A stretch of DNA of 55,760 nt from Nocardia gamkensis NBRC 108242 (GCF_001612985.1 NZ_BDBM01000051.1:1-55760); one strand, 5' to 3'. Counted from the first letter of the stretch, positions 39,924 to 50,965 are shown. The notes: generated by a model not told the origin, from the letters alone. A program made the numbers and translations.

Positions 39924-40273
39924 CCTCTTCCTCGCGCCGGTGAACGTCGCGGGCTCACCGCCTCGCGACGCGAATCGGATCGACTTCGTCCACGCGGCTC
40001 GAAACCCTGGATTCAGCGAATGTCACGGCAGTTCGTGGCACGGCGCAGCGGTTCGCCACGAGATTCGTGGAGCCGCAGTCTATTTAGACGAGTCCCCAGT
40101 GGTTGCGGCGTTCGGGAGAACGCCCGCCTCGGCCGGTCCGGTGATGTCCCCACGAGTCCGCTGCGCCGCCGAGAGCACCCGGTCGGAGACCGGCAGGCCC
40201 ACCGGCGGATCGGTCGACGCCTCACGCCTCGTCGGCGCACCACACCACATCGCGCGAAACTTCCGGAGTTCTC
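39924..40273 (+). other. Intergenic region before the PCu(A)C gene
   Basis: About 350 bp. It should carry the promoter of the copper chaperone/DyP operon. No clear gene, repeat or RNA was seen. A CCGGAG ribosome site precedes the ATG at 40274. Confidence 0.35.
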
Positions 40274-40846
40274 ATGTTTGTAGATACCTTCACTGCACCA
40301 CCCATCGCTCGCCTCCTGCGTGGCGCGATCGCCGCCGCGGCGGTGCCACTTCTGCTGACCGCGTGCTCGTCGGCCGACAAGACCGACACCGTCGCATCAG
40401 CCGATGCCGTGACGATTGCCGACCAGTGGGTCAAGGCGGCCGACAGCGGGATGTCGGCCGCGTTCGGCGACCTGATCAACAGCGGCGACACCCCCCGCAC
40501 CATCGTCTCGGCCACCAGTCCCGCCTCCGGCCGGATCGAGCTGCACGAAGTGGTCACCGACGCGAACGGGACGAAGGCCATGCGGCCCAAACGCGGCGGA
40601 TTCGTCGTCCCCGCGCACGGCCGCACCCAACTGCGGCCCGGCGGCGACCACATCATGTTCATGGACCTGCACGGACCACTGCGCACCGGATCGGAGACGT
40701 CGCTCACGCTGACCTTCGACGACGGCTCGAGCACGACATTCACCGCCCAGGTGCGCGACTTCGCGGGCAACCAGGAGAATTACGTGCCCGATCACGCGGG
40801 CGGCGAGTCACACGCCGGCGCGCAGACCCCCGCGCACGGTGGCTGA
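40274..40846 (+). CDS. Copper chaperone PCu(A)C domain lipoprotein
   Basis: 190 residues. The N-terminus ends in a lipobox LLTAC with the lipidated Cys31. The PCu(A)C core follows: ELHEVVTDANGTKAMRPKRG, then GGDHIMFMDL. The His and Met residues of the canonical H(M)x10Mx21HxM copper site are recognisable, although the second residue of the first pair is Glu. Such proteins hold Cu(I) outside the membrane and hand it to oxidases or other copper enzymes. The stop overlaps the next start by eight bases, so the pair is co-translated with the DyP peroxidase. Confidence 0.9.
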   Translation: MFVDTFTAPPIARLLRGAIAAAAVPLLLTACSSADKTDTVASADAVTIADQWVKAADSGMSAAFGDLINSGDTPRTIVSATSPASGRIELHEVVTDANGTKAMRPKRGGFVVPAHGRTQLRPGGDHIMFMDLHGPLRTGSETSLTLTFDDGSSTTFTAQVRDFAGNQENYVPDHAGGESHAGAQTPAHGG

Positions 40847-42050
40847 GCGGAACGGACCGCGACCCGCACGGATCAACCGGCGGCGCCTGCTGGGCGGCGG
40901 TGCCGCCGCGGCAGGCGTCGCCGGTGCCGGGCTCGGCGTCGCCGCCCGCATCCGACAGCGGGGGCCCGATCCGGCGCCGTGGGACGCGGCGGTGCCGTTC
41001 TACGGACCGCACCAAGCCGGGATCGATACCGTGGCGCAAGCGCACGCGGCGTTCGTCGCATTCGATCTGAGGGCGGGAGTCGGCCGCGAGGACCTGGTCG
41101 GACTGCTGAAGATATGGACCGGTGACGCCGCCCGGCTCACCCAGGGGCGGCCCGCCCTCGCGGACACCGAACCCGAACTGGCGCAGCGTCCGGCGCGGCT
41201 CACCATCACCGTGGGTTTCGGGCCCGCGGTGTTCCCGGCGGCCGGCCTCGCGCACCGCAGGCCGTCCTGGTTGCGGCCGTTGCCCCCGTTCCCCATCGAC
41301 CGGCTCGAAGCCGCCTGGAGCGGAGGCGATCTGCTCCTGCAGGTGTGCGCGGATGAGGCGACCACGGTGTCGCACGCGGTGCGTGTGCTGTGCCGGAGCG
41401 TGTCGTCGCTGGTCACCGTTCGCTGGGTGCAGCGTGGATTTCGCGATGCCGCGCCGGGCGGGACGCCGCGCAACCTGATGGGCCAGGTGGACGGCACGGT
41501 GAACCTCGCTCCGGGCACACCGGAGTTCGCCCGCCTGGTGTGGGACGACGGCGCGACCCAGCCCTGGCTGAGCGACGGTACCTCGTGCGTGCTGCGGCGG
41601 ATCGCGATGACGTTGGACACCTGGGACCGAATCGACCGAGAGGAAAGGGAACTCACCATCGGCCGCACCGTTGCCAACGGTGCTCCGCTGACCGGAACCG
41701 ACGAGTTCGACGAACCGGACTTCACGGCCGTCGACGCGAACGGGATACCGGTCATCCCCCCGTCGTCGCACATCGCTCGGGCTCATCACACGCACGACGG
41801 CGAGCGTTTCCTGCGTCGCGGCTACAACTACGACGACGCGCCCGCGCCGGGCGGGATCTCCAACTCGGGTCTGCTGTTCGCCGCCTATCAGCGCGACGTG
41901 GACACGCAGTTCGTTCCGGTGCAGCGCAGGCTCGCGGAATTCGACGCGCTCAATGTGTGGACGACGCCGGTCGGTTCCGCGGTGTTCGTGATCCCGCCCG
42001 GGGTCGCGGCACCGGGCGGTTATCTCGGGCAATCACTGTTCGAGGCGTAA
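40839..42050 (+). CDS. Tat-exported dye-decolorizing (DyP-type) heme peroxidase
   Basis: 403 residues. The N-terminus carries a Tat signal, INRRRLLGGGAAAAG, with twin Arg at 14-16. The DyP signature NLMGQVDGTVN (GxxDG, catalytic Asp) is present, and the C-terminal SSHIARAHH plus LRRGYNYD hold the likely heme-ligand His. DyP peroxidases oxidise dyes, lignin-like phenols or heme using H2O2. Export as a folded protein fits. It overlaps the PCu(A)C gene by eight bases, a pairing seen in actinobacterial copper loci. A strong hairpin follows the stop. Confidence 0.93.
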   Translation: MAERNGPRPARINRRRLLGGGAAAAGVAGAGLGVAARIRQRGPDPAPWDAAVPFYGPHQAGIDTVAQAHAAFVAFDLRAGVGREDLVGLLKIWTGDAARLTQGRPALADTEPELAQRPARLTITVGFGPAVFPAAGLAHRRPSWLRPLPPFPIDRLEAAWSGGDLLLQVCADEATTVSHAVRVLCRSVSSLVTVRWVQRGFRDAAPGGTPRNLMGQVDGTVNLAPGTPEFARLVWDDGATQPWLSDGTSCVLRRIAMTLDTWDRIDREERELTIGRTVANGAPLTGTDEFDEPDFTAVDANGIPVIPPSSHIARAHHTHDGERFLRRGYNYDDAPAPGGISNSGLLFAAYQRDVDTQFVPVQRRLAEFDALNVWTTPVGSAVFVIPPGVAAPGGYLGQSLFEA

Positions 42051-42053
42051 GAC

Positions 42054-42083
42054 GTGTTCGGCGCCCGGTGGGGCGCCGAACAC
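42054..42083. terminator. Strong hairpin terminator after the DyP gene
   Basis: GTGTTCGGCGCCC at 42054-42066 pairs perfectly with GGGCGCCGAACAC at 42071-42083 (13 bp, 4-nt loop). It sits three bases after the DyP stop and before the convergent rho gene. Confidence 0.8.
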
Positions 42084-42135
42084 ATCAGGTCGGCAGAACA
42101 CACCTGCAAGGCATCTCGTCGAACAGCGCATCGTC

Positions 42136-43290
42136 TCAGCCCGCGTTGCGGATCTGGGTCAGGAAATCTCCATTGGTCTCGGTTTGCCTCAGGCCGGTCA
42201 GCAGCAGTTCGAGCGCTTGCTGCGGGTCGCGGCCCGCCAGTGTCTTGCGGAGGGATCGAGTGGCGGCGAGCTCATCGGCGGTGAGCAGCAGTTCCTCTTT
42301 GCGGGTGCTCGACCGGTCGATGACGATCGCGGGGAACAGCCGGCGGTCGGCGAGGTGCCGATCGAGCTTCAGTTCGGCGTTTCCGGTGCTCTTGTACTCC
42401 TCGAAGATCACGGTGTCGGCCAGCGAGCCGGTCTCGACCAGCGCGGTGGCGATGATGGTGAGCGAGCCGCCGTTCTCGATATTGCGGGCGGCGCCGAGGA
42501 ATTTCTTCGGTGGCGCGAGCGCCCCGGCGTCGACGCCACCGGAGAGGATCCGGCCGGACCCGGCGGCCGCCAGGTTGTAGGCACGGGCCAGCCGGGTCAG
42601 CGAGTCCAGCAGCACGACCACGTCGCGGCCCATTTCGACGAGACGTTTGGCGTGTTCGATGGCCAATTCGGCTAGGGCGATGTGTTCGCGGGCCGGCTGG
42701 TCGAAGGTCGCGGCGGCGACCTCGGCAGGCACCGCGCGGGACAGGTCGGTCACCTCTTCCGGGCGTTCCCCGACCAGTACCAGCATCAGGTGGCACTCGG
42801 GATGATTCTTGGCGATGCCGTGCGCGATGGATTGCAACGCGGACGTCTTGCCCGCCTTGGGCGGTGCGACGACCATCGCGCGCTGGCCCTTGCCGATCGG
42901 CATCATCAGATCGGTGACGCGAGTGATCAGCTCGTGCGGCTCGGTCTCCAGCCGTAGCCGGTCCTGAGGATAGATGGGAACCAAGTCGGCGAAGTGCGGT
43001 CGCGACCCGGCATTGCCCGGAGGCAGGCCGTTGACGCGGTCGACTCCGACCAGCGGTGCGAGTTTCGCGCCTTCCCGCTTGGCTCCGACTGTGCCGGTGA
43101 CGATATCGCCGCGGCGAAGGCCGTACTCGCGGATCGAGCGCGCGGGCACATGAGCATCGTGTGGTCCGGGCAGATACCCGTCGACGTGCAGCGAGGCATG
43201 GTTGTCGGTGATATCGAGGATGCCCGTGACCGATGTCGTGCGGTTCTCTCCGGTTGCGTTGTCTTGTCTGCGAATAATGTTGTCCTGCAT
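42136..43290 (-). CDS. Second, short transcription termination factor Rho (putative bicyclomycin-insensitive paralog)
   Basis: 384 residues, about half the usual actinobacterial Rho. The N-terminal helix bundle and long Arg/Asp-rich insert are missing, but the RNA-binding OB fold (~15-100) and the whole RecA-like motor are present. Walker A is PPKAGKT (Lys148), the catalytic Glu is 175, Walker B is VVVLLDS, the Q-loop lies in GGVDAGALAPPKK, and the Arg finger is Arg330 (E. coli R366). By ungapped alignment with E. coli Rho, Gly174 replaces D210, Leu183 replaces M219 and Ser301 replaces G337. D210G and G337S are known E. coli bicyclomycin-resistance changes. It probably acts as an alternative, drug-tolerant Rho. 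AGGAG precedes the ATG. Confidence 0.93.
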   Translation of the reverse strand: MQDNIIRRQDNATGENRTTSVTGILDITDNHASLHVDGYLPGPHDAHVPARSIREYGLRRGDIVTGTVGAKREGAKLAPLVGVDRVNGLPPGNAGSRPHFADLVPIYPQDRLRLETEPHELITRVTDLMMPIGKGQRAMVVAPPKAGKTSALQSIAHGIAKNHPECHLMLVLVGERPEEVTDLSRAVPAEVAAATFDQPAREHIALAELAIEHAKRLVEMGRDVVVLLDSLTRLARAYNLAAAGSGRILSGGVDAGALAPPKKFLGAARNIENGGSLTIIATALVETGSLADTVIFEEYKSTGNAELKLDRHLADRRLFPAIVIDRSSTRKEELLLTADELAATRSLRKTLAGRDPQQALELLLTGLRQTETNGDFLTQIRNAG

Positions 43291-43953
43291 GGATTTACTC
43301 CTGGTGAGTGGTAGATGCGGCGGGTCGCCGTGAATGACGCCTGCTGGGAATGACGCTCGCTGCGGCGCGCCGATGTGCTGTGTGGCCGGAGCCATCCGGT
43401 CCGAGCGCGGTGCCGTGGGCACGGCATGCGAGACCGCCGTGGCGAATGTGGACTCTTGTGGGAGGGAACTGTCACCTACATCCACAAGATGGAGACCGCA
43501 CCAACAGTAGCGGCACCAGTGACAACACGCAATGGCGCCCGATTGTTCCAGTGGTCGATCGGATGAGCGTCGCCATGATCGAACCAGTGCGACCACGTCG
43601 CATGAATCGCTCGGCAGGCGAAATCGGGCATACGTCCAAATCGCGGTTCGATGTCCCCCACCAGGCGGTTTGCGCTTTGTCCGGTGAGATTCGGTCCTGC
43701 GGTGGTGCGGGGCGTTCCTCGGACGCTCGGCGGACGAGGTCGTCGGCGAGGAGCACCTGCGGCAGGTCGGGGCGAACGCGTGGGTCGTCGTCGATGATCG
43801 AGAGGTGCGGGCCGGACCCCGACAGGAACCGCCTGTCGCTCTCCGAATAACTATGCGGCAATCGCAAATACGCCAGACGACGCTCGGCTCCGCATCGAGA
43901 AATCCGACAGGTCAGGCTCTCGCGGCACAGCGGAGCCCGACCTGTCTTGCGCA
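43291..43953. other. Intergenic region upstream of the rho-like gene
   Basis: About 660 bp without a convincing gene. Its left part is the 5' leader and promoter region of the rho-like gene. Its right end holds the terminator of the substrate-binding-protein gene. Several short frames exist but none looks like a protein. Confidence 0.4.
43906..43946 (-). terminator. Hairpin terminator of the substrate-binding-protein gene
   Basis: GACAGGTCAGGCTC at 43906-43919 pairs with GAGCCCGACCTGTC at 43933-43946 (14 bp, one mismatch, 13-nt loop). It starts seven bases after the gene's end on the minus strand and is followed by a short T-rich stretch. Confidence 0.7.
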
Positions 43954-44970
43954 CTACTTCGGTGCGTACGGGTTGTATTCGTTGGTGTAGAACTTCGACG
44001 GATCGAACGAACCGGTGATCGCGCCGGTATCTCGCAGCCAAGCCTCCCAGCGCAGAAAGTCGGCGTCGGTGATGACGCCGCTGGCGGCGGGCACTCCGAC
44101 CGACAACCAGTACTTCACCGACGAGGCGTCCTCCCCCGATCGCTTCCGCTTCTCGATGATCTCGGTGAACTTCGCGATCACCTGGTCGCGCGGGGTCGTC
44201 TTCTGCCATTCGATGGCTTTGGCGACCCCGTCGACGAATGCCCGGACAGTGTCGGGATTCTCGGCGATGAAGTCGTTGCGGAAAACGTACTGACCGCCGT
44301 TGAACGGACCGAATTCCTCGTAGTCGGTGAACACCGGACGGAGTCCGCCGTTCGCGATCGCCCGCTGCTGGAACTGCCCGCTCAACGCGGCGACGTCGAC
44401 CTGCCCGCGCCGAACGGCGTCCTCGGTATTCGGCGGTGGCAACACCACCAGCTGAACCGACTTGATCTGTTGGTCGTCGAAACCGACCTTCTTCAACGCG
44501 GTGTGGATATCCGCCTCGGACTGGCCGCCCAGCGTATTCACGCCGATCTTCTTGTCCAGCAGATCTTTCGGAGTCTTGATCGGGCTGTTCTCGGGAACAT
44601 AGAACCCGGTGAACGTCTTCTCGTCGGACCCGTAGTAGTTCACCACGGCCGTAATCGGCGCGCCGCCCTGCGCCAGCTTGGCCACCGCGCCCCCGAACGC
44701 ACCGCCGAAGTCGACCTGACCGGTCGCCGCCGATTGGATGTCCTGCGGACCGCTGATGGTATTGCCTTGCCACTCGAGCTTCACCTTGCCGTCGAAGAAG
44801 CCGAGATCTTCCGCGAGTTCCGGAATGACGACTTGAGACGCCCAACCTTGATAACGCAGGACCGGCACACCGCCGGACGTACGGACCTCCCCGCCGCCGC
44901 ATGCGGTCAGCAGCATCGCCACCGTTGCGGCGACTATCGCGCCGACCAGAAACCTGCTGTGCGCTCTCAC
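43954..44970 (-). CDS. ABC transporter substrate-binding lipoprotein (NitT/TauT/SsuA type)
   Basis: 338 residues. The lipobox LLTAC places the lipidated Cys at 24. The mature part fits the SsuA/TauA/NMT1-like fold: LRYQGWASQVVIPELAEDLG, then GQVDFGGAFGGAVAKLAQGG, and later VDVAALSGQFQQRA. These proteins bind sulfonates, nitrate, taurine or pyrimidine precursors. No permease or ATPase gene is adjacent, so the rest of the transporter is elsewhere or shared. GTG at 44970 has GAGGAG nine bases upstream; a GTG six bases earlier is possible. Confidence 0.85.
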   Translation of the reverse strand: MRAHSRFLVGAIVAATVAMLLTACGGGEVRTSGGVPVLRYQGWASQVVIPELAEDLGFFDGKVKLEWQGNTISGPQDIQSAATGQVDFGGAFGGAVAKLAQGGAPITAVVNYYGSDEKTFTGFYVPENSPIKTPKDLLDKKIGVNTLGGQSEADIHTALKKVGFDDQQIKSVQLVVLPPPNTEDAVRRGQVDVAALSGQFQQRAIANGGLRPVFTDYEEFGPFNGGQYVFRNDFIAENPDTVRAFVDGVAKAIEWQKTTPRDQVIAKFTEIIEKRKRSGEDASSVKYWLSVGVPAASGVITDADFLRWEAWLRDTGAITGSFDPSKFYTNEYNPYAPK

Positions 44971-45131
44971 GCTCACACTCTCCTCGCTAGCAGCAACGCA
45001 CTGACGCGTCGCAGTCCAGCGATCGTTGAGCACGGGCGATCTCGCGTCCATGATTGTCTTCGGCGCGATTCGAAAGCGGCGATCAGCACGTGCGTGTCCA
45101 CCGGCCGCGCCCGGGCGCCTACGATCCGGTC

Positions 45132-45893
45132 ATGGCGGAGATCAGCACAGAACGGCGGGACAAGGTAGCGGTCATCACCGTGCACGACCCGGATCGGCGG
45201 AACGCGTTGACACCGGAGCTGTCCGGACAACTGGCCGCCGCGGTGACCGAGGCCGAGCGCGATACCGGCGTGCACGCGGTGGTCGTCACCGGAACCCCGC
45301 CTGCGTTCTGCGCGGGCGCCGATCTCAGCGCGCTCGGCGAGGCCCGCGAGCAGGGACTGCGGGTGATCTACGACGGATTCCTCGCGGTCGCGCGGTGCGC
45401 ACTGCCGACCATCGCGGCGGTCGGCGGCGCGGCCGTCGGCGCGGGACTCAACTTGGCCTTGGCCGCCGACGTGCGGATCGCCGGCCCCCGCGCCCGGTTC
45501 GACGCCCGGTTCCTGCGGCTCGGCATTCATCCGGGTGGCGGGATGACCTGGATGCTGCAACGCGCCGTCGGGCCGCAGCGGGCCGCCGCGATGACGCTGT
45601 TCGGGGAGATTCTCGATGCCGAGGCCGCTCGCGACGCCGGTTTGGCGCACCGGGTGATCGATGGTGACCACGACGCGCTGCTGGACGGCGCGGTCGAGTT
45701 CGCCGCGGCCGCGGCCGACGCGCCGCGCGACCTGCTCATCACCACCAAGCGCACCATGCGCCACACCGCGAATCTGGCCGCCCACGCCGACGCGGTCGAC
45801 GCCGAGATCGTGCCGCAGGTGGCCTCTCTCGAATCCCCCGAATTCGCCGCGCGACTGGCGGCGAAGAAGGCCGAGATCGGCCGATCGAGATGA
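45132..45893 (+). CDS. Enoyl-CoA hydratase/isomerase-family protein
   Basis: 253 residues. The crotonase oxyanion-hole segments are present: PPAFCAGADLSALGE and GGAAVGAGLNLALAADVRI. It would hydrate or isomerise an enoyl-CoA in fatty-acid or side-chain degradation. The usual catalytic Glu in the second helix is not obvious (FLRLGIHPGGGMTWML), so it may belong to the subgroup that isomerises or has other activity. The ATG at 45132 gives the standard N-terminus. There is no obvious operon partner. Confidence 0.85.
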   Translation: MAEISTERRDKVAVITVHDPDRRNALTPELSGQLAAAVTEAERDTGVHAVVVTGTPPAFCAGADLSALGEAREQGLRVIYDGFLAVARCALPTIAAVGGAAVGAGLNLALAADVRIAGPRARFDARFLRLGIHPGGGMTWMLQRAVGPQRAAAMTLFGEILDAEAARDAGLAHRVIDGDHDALLDGAVEFAAAAADAPRDLLITTKRTMRHTANLAAHADAVDAEIVPQVASLESPEFAARLAAKKAEIGRSR

Positions 45894-46188
45894 TCCGGCG
45901 GCGCTCGTGCGGCGGGGGCCGGCCGCCGAGCGCGACCCCGGTAGGCGGCCGGACAGTCGAGGAAGGCGAGTTCCGGTCCCGCTGACCTCGTCGGACTCCA
46001 GCGACAACGGCGAATCCGGTTTGGTGTATCCGGCGGCGGGTAGCCGCTTCGAGACCGCATGGGACATGCGCGGCAGTTCTTGCTCCGCGTCCTCTGCGAC
46101 CGACGATTCGTGCTGCTGACCCACAGGGCACGGTGCTTCTCGTGCGCGTCGAAGTGTCGGGCGACTACGGAGAGCAACAGGAGGCCCC
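45894..46188. other. Intergenic region upstream of the SRPBCC/ADH operon
   Basis: About 295 bp with no recognised gene. It should contain the promoter of the SRPBCC/alcohol dehydrogenase pair. No clear operator was identified. Confidence 0.35.
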
Positions 46189-46710
46189 ATGCACTACATC
46201 GATGACACCAAACATTTACTGAGCGACCTCGTAGGGTGGCTGATCGAGTCGGCGAGCAGCTATTCGAGCAGCCAAACCGTGACCATCGCTCGCCCGCGAG
46301 CCGAAGTCGAGCGGTTCTGGCGCGACCCGGCGAACCTGTCGGAGGTACTGGGCGATGTCGCCGAGGTCAGGTCCACCGAACCGTCGATCTACGAGTGGAC
46401 GTTGCACTCCGGCACCGACGGGCGCACGACCTGGAAGACCACCCTGCGCGAGGAGGACGGGCACCTGCGGTTCGTCGGCTCCGACGACGAGGACAGCGCC
46501 TCCGCCCGTGGCCTCGAGGTCGACCTCGGCTTCCGGGACGCGCCGCGCAACCTGGGCACCGAAGTGACCATGCGGGCGCGGACCCCCCTGCCGGACCTGC
46601 TGACCGGCGCGGCCATGTTCACCGCCCTGTATCGAGCCCGAGCCCGGCTGCAGACCGGCGAAATGCCCACCCTCGCCCACAATCCGAGCGCTCGCTCGTC
46701 GGCTCGGTGA
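46189..46710 (+). CDS. SRPBCC-family (START-like) protein
   Basis: 173 residues. The middle matches a SRPBCC/polyketide-cyclase-like fold: TVTIARPRAEVERFWRDP at the first strand, then ANLSEVLGDVAEVRSTEPS and YEWTLHSG, with a hydrophobic pocket expected between the sheet and the C-terminal helix. It may bind a lipid or aromatic. A very strong AGGAGG site sits before the ATG. The next gene, a zinc alcohol dehydrogenase, starts 13 bp later with the same strong site. The two probably act on the same compound. Confidence 0.82.
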   Translation: MHYIDDTKHLLSDLVGWLIESASSYSSSQTVTIARPRAEVERFWRDPANLSEVLGDVAEVRSTEPSIYEWTLHSGTDGRTTWKTTLREEDGHLRFVGSDDEDSASARGLEVDLGFRDAPRNLGTEVTMRARTPLPDLLTGAAMFTALYRARARLQTGEMPTLAHNPSARSSAR

Positions 46711-46722
46711 ACAGGAGGAGAC

Positions 46723-47892
46723 ATGCGTGCGCTCTGCTGGAACGGCGTCGACGACCTCGCCGTGGAAACCGTGCCCGACCCGACGCTGGTCAATCCGCAT
46801 GATGTCATCGTGCAGGTGCGGCTGACCACCACCTGCGGCTCGGATCTGCATTTCATCGACGGATATCTGCCCGGCATGCGGGAAGGTGACGTTTTCGGGC
46901 ACGAATTCATGGGCGAAGTCGTCGAAATCGGGGCCGAGGTCGGCTCGACAAAGGTGGGCGACCGCGTCGTCGTCCCGTCCTTCATCGGGTGCACATCGTG
47001 CTGGTATTGCGACCACGAACTGTATTCGATGTGCGACACCACCAATCCGAACGGTGCGCTGCAACAACCGCTGCTCGGCTATCCGAGTGGTGGAATCTAC
47101 GGCTACACCCACCCCTTCGGCGGCTATCAGGGCTCCCATGCGGAATATGTCCGCGTCCCCTTCGGCGACGTCAACTGCTTCCGGATACCGGAAGGCATCA
47201 CCGACGAACAGGCATTGTTCCTCTCCGATGCCGTACCGACGGGACTGATGGGCGCCGAGTTCTGCAATATCCATCCGGGTGACACCGTCGCGGTGTGGGG
47301 CAGCGGCGGGGTCGGATTGATGGCCGGGCACACCGCCCGCCTACTCGATGCCGACCGGATCTTCGTCATCGACCGGTTTCCCGAGCGGCTGCGCGTGGCC
47401 AGTGAGCAGTTCGGCGCGGAGACCATCGACTACACCGCCGTCGACAGCGTCCAGGAGACGCTGCGCGAGAGCACCGGTGGGCGCGGCCCGGACGCCTGCA
47501 TCGACGCCGTCGGAATGGAAGGACACGGCACCGGATTCCAGCAGATCTACGATAAAGCCAAGCAACTCCTGCGGCTGGAATCCGATCGCGCGACACCGCT
47601 GCGAGAAGCGATTCTCGCGTGCCGGAAAGGCGGCGTGGTCGCGGTGCTCGGCATCTACGGCCTCACCGACAAGTTCCCCATGGGCGTCGTGACGAACAAA
47701 GGTCTCACCATTCGCACCGCACAGCAGTTCGGGCAGCGGTATGTGCCCCGGATGTTCGATTACATCCAGCAGGGTGACCTGGACCCGTCCTATTTGATCA
47801 CCCACGACATGCCACTCGACGACGCGGTGTACGGCTACGACATCTTCAAGCACAAAAAGGAAGGGTGCATCCGATCCGTCTTCCGGCCTTGA
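46723..47892 (+). CDS. Zinc-dependent alcohol dehydrogenase (glutathione-independent formaldehyde dehydrogenase-like)
   Basis: 389 residues. The catalytic zinc set appears in TTTCGSDLHF and GHEFMGEVVE. The structural zinc site is GCTSCWYCDHELYSMCD (four Cys). The Rossmann motif is AVWGSGGVGLMAGHTA. Length and the inserted region after the structural zinc fit the FDH/threonine-dehydrogenase-like group, which oxidises formaldehyde or related alcohols with NAD. AGGAGG precedes the ATG. It is co-transcribed with the SRPBCC gene. Substrate unknown. Confidence 0.9.
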   Translation: MRALCWNGVDDLAVETVPDPTLVNPHDVIVQVRLTTTCGSDLHFIDGYLPGMREGDVFGHEFMGEVVEIGAEVGSTKVGDRVVVPSFIGCTSCWYCDHELYSMCDTTNPNGALQQPLLGYPSGGIYGYTHPFGGYQGSHAEYVRVPFGDVNCFRIPEGITDEQALFLSDAVPTGLMGAEFCNIHPGDTVAVWGSGGVGLMAGHTARLLDADRIFVIDRFPERLRVASEQFGAETIDYTAVDSVQETLRESTGGRGPDACIDAVGMEGHGTGFQQIYDKAKQLLRLESDRATPLREAILACRKGGVVAVLGIYGLTDKFPMGVVTNKGLTIRTAQQFGQRYVPRMFDYIQQGDLDPSYLITHDMPLDDAVYGYDIFKHKKEGCIRSVFRP

Positions 47893-48140
47893 TGCCGGAT
47901 TTCCGAGGGATTGGGTGACCCTCCGGCGGCCCGCGCGCCTCCAGCCGGGCGGCCCGACTTCCCCATGCGCACCGACCCTCGGCACTGCGGTCGGCGGGGG
48001 CTTCGAGCCGCCTGATCGCGACCAACCGCCGGGGCGGCCGGGAACGCCGACGGTGGCACCGCCCCACCCGCGCAACCGACTGGCTACCAGGCCCGGAAGC
48101 GCCGATCTCGATTGGGAGAGCGCGACTTTCGGACAAACTC

Positions 48141-48169
48141 TTGACTCGTTCCAGAAAGCGGACGAGACT
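48141..48169 (+). promoter_or_regulatory. furA promoter and likely FurA operator
   Basis: TTGACT at 48141-48146 is a perfect-type -35 box and GAGACT at 48164-48169 a plausible -10, 17 bases apart. The spacer contains CTCGTTCCAGAAAG and then ACGAG, an inverted repeat that resembles the operator in front of mycobacterial furA. Transcription would start within a few bases of the ATG at 48177, giving an almost leaderless furA mRNA. Confidence 0.65.
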
Positions 48170-48176
48170 TCCGTGC

Positions 48177-48620
48177 ATGCCAACGGCCTCGGAATTCCAG
48201 CAGCTGCTGCGAGGAGTTTCGCTGCGTGTGACCCGTCCCCGGGTCGCGGTGCTCAGCGCGGTGCACGACCATCCGCACGCCGACACGGAGTCGATCATCC
48301 GTGCCGTTCGATCCGCGCTGCCCGAGGTATCCCATCAAACGGTGTACGACTCGTTGAACGCGCTCACCGCCACCGGCTTGGTGCGGCGTATTCAGCCCTC
48401 CGGGTCCGTCGCGCGCTACGAGTCGCGCGTCGGCGACAATCACCACCACGTCGTATGCCGGGCGTGCGGGGTGATCGCCGATGTCGACTGCGCCATCGGC
48501 GATGCGCCGTGTCTGACCGCGTCCGATGACAGCGGGTTCTCGATCGATGAGGCCGAAGTCATCTACTGGGGCCTGTGTCCCGATTGTGTGGAAACACAGG
48601 CTTCCCGATCACATCCGTGA
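48177..48620 (+). CDS. furA: Ferric uptake regulator-family repressor FurA
   Basis: 147 residues. The N-terminal winged helix has SLRVTRPRVAVLSAVHDHPH and SHQTVYDSLNALTATGLVRR. The C-terminal metal-binding domain has the histidine run DNHHHVVCRACG and two CxxC-like pairs (CRAC, CPDC). It is placed directly upstream of katG with no promoter between them other than a short gap, the classical mycobacterial furA-katG arrangement. It senses peroxide or iron and represses both genes. The ATG at 48177 fits the near-leaderless promoter. Confidence 0.93.
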   Translation: MPTASEFQQLLRGVSLRVTRPRVAVLSAVHDHPHADTESIIRAVRSALPEVSHQTVYDSLNALTATGLVRRIQPSGSVARYESRVGDNHHHVVCRACGVIADVDCAIGDAPCLTASDDSGFSIDEAEVIYWGLCPDCVETQASRSHP

Positions 48621-48655
48621 TCGCAGCCCACATCACTCATTCAGGAAGGAATGCT

Positions 48656-50887
<2,232 letters not shown>

Positions 50888-50903
50888 TCCGTCCGGGCGA
50901 ATT

Positions 50904-50931
50904 CCAGGCCGGCCCTTCGGGGCCGGCCTGG
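50904..50931. terminator. Strong hairpin terminator between katG and phoU
   Basis: CCAGGCCGGCCC at 50904-50915 pairs perfectly with GGGCCGGCCTGG at 50920-50931 (12 bp) around a stable TTCG tetraloop. It serves the convergent katG and phoU-like genes. Confidence 0.85.
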
Positions 50932-50965
50932 ATTCTCGGGTCACGATGTCGCGTGCCGCCCGGAA

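Noticed and set aside
43291..43953. A small gene in the gap upstream of the rho-like gene
   Set aside because: The frames present have no protein-like composition, no good ribosome site and no family match.
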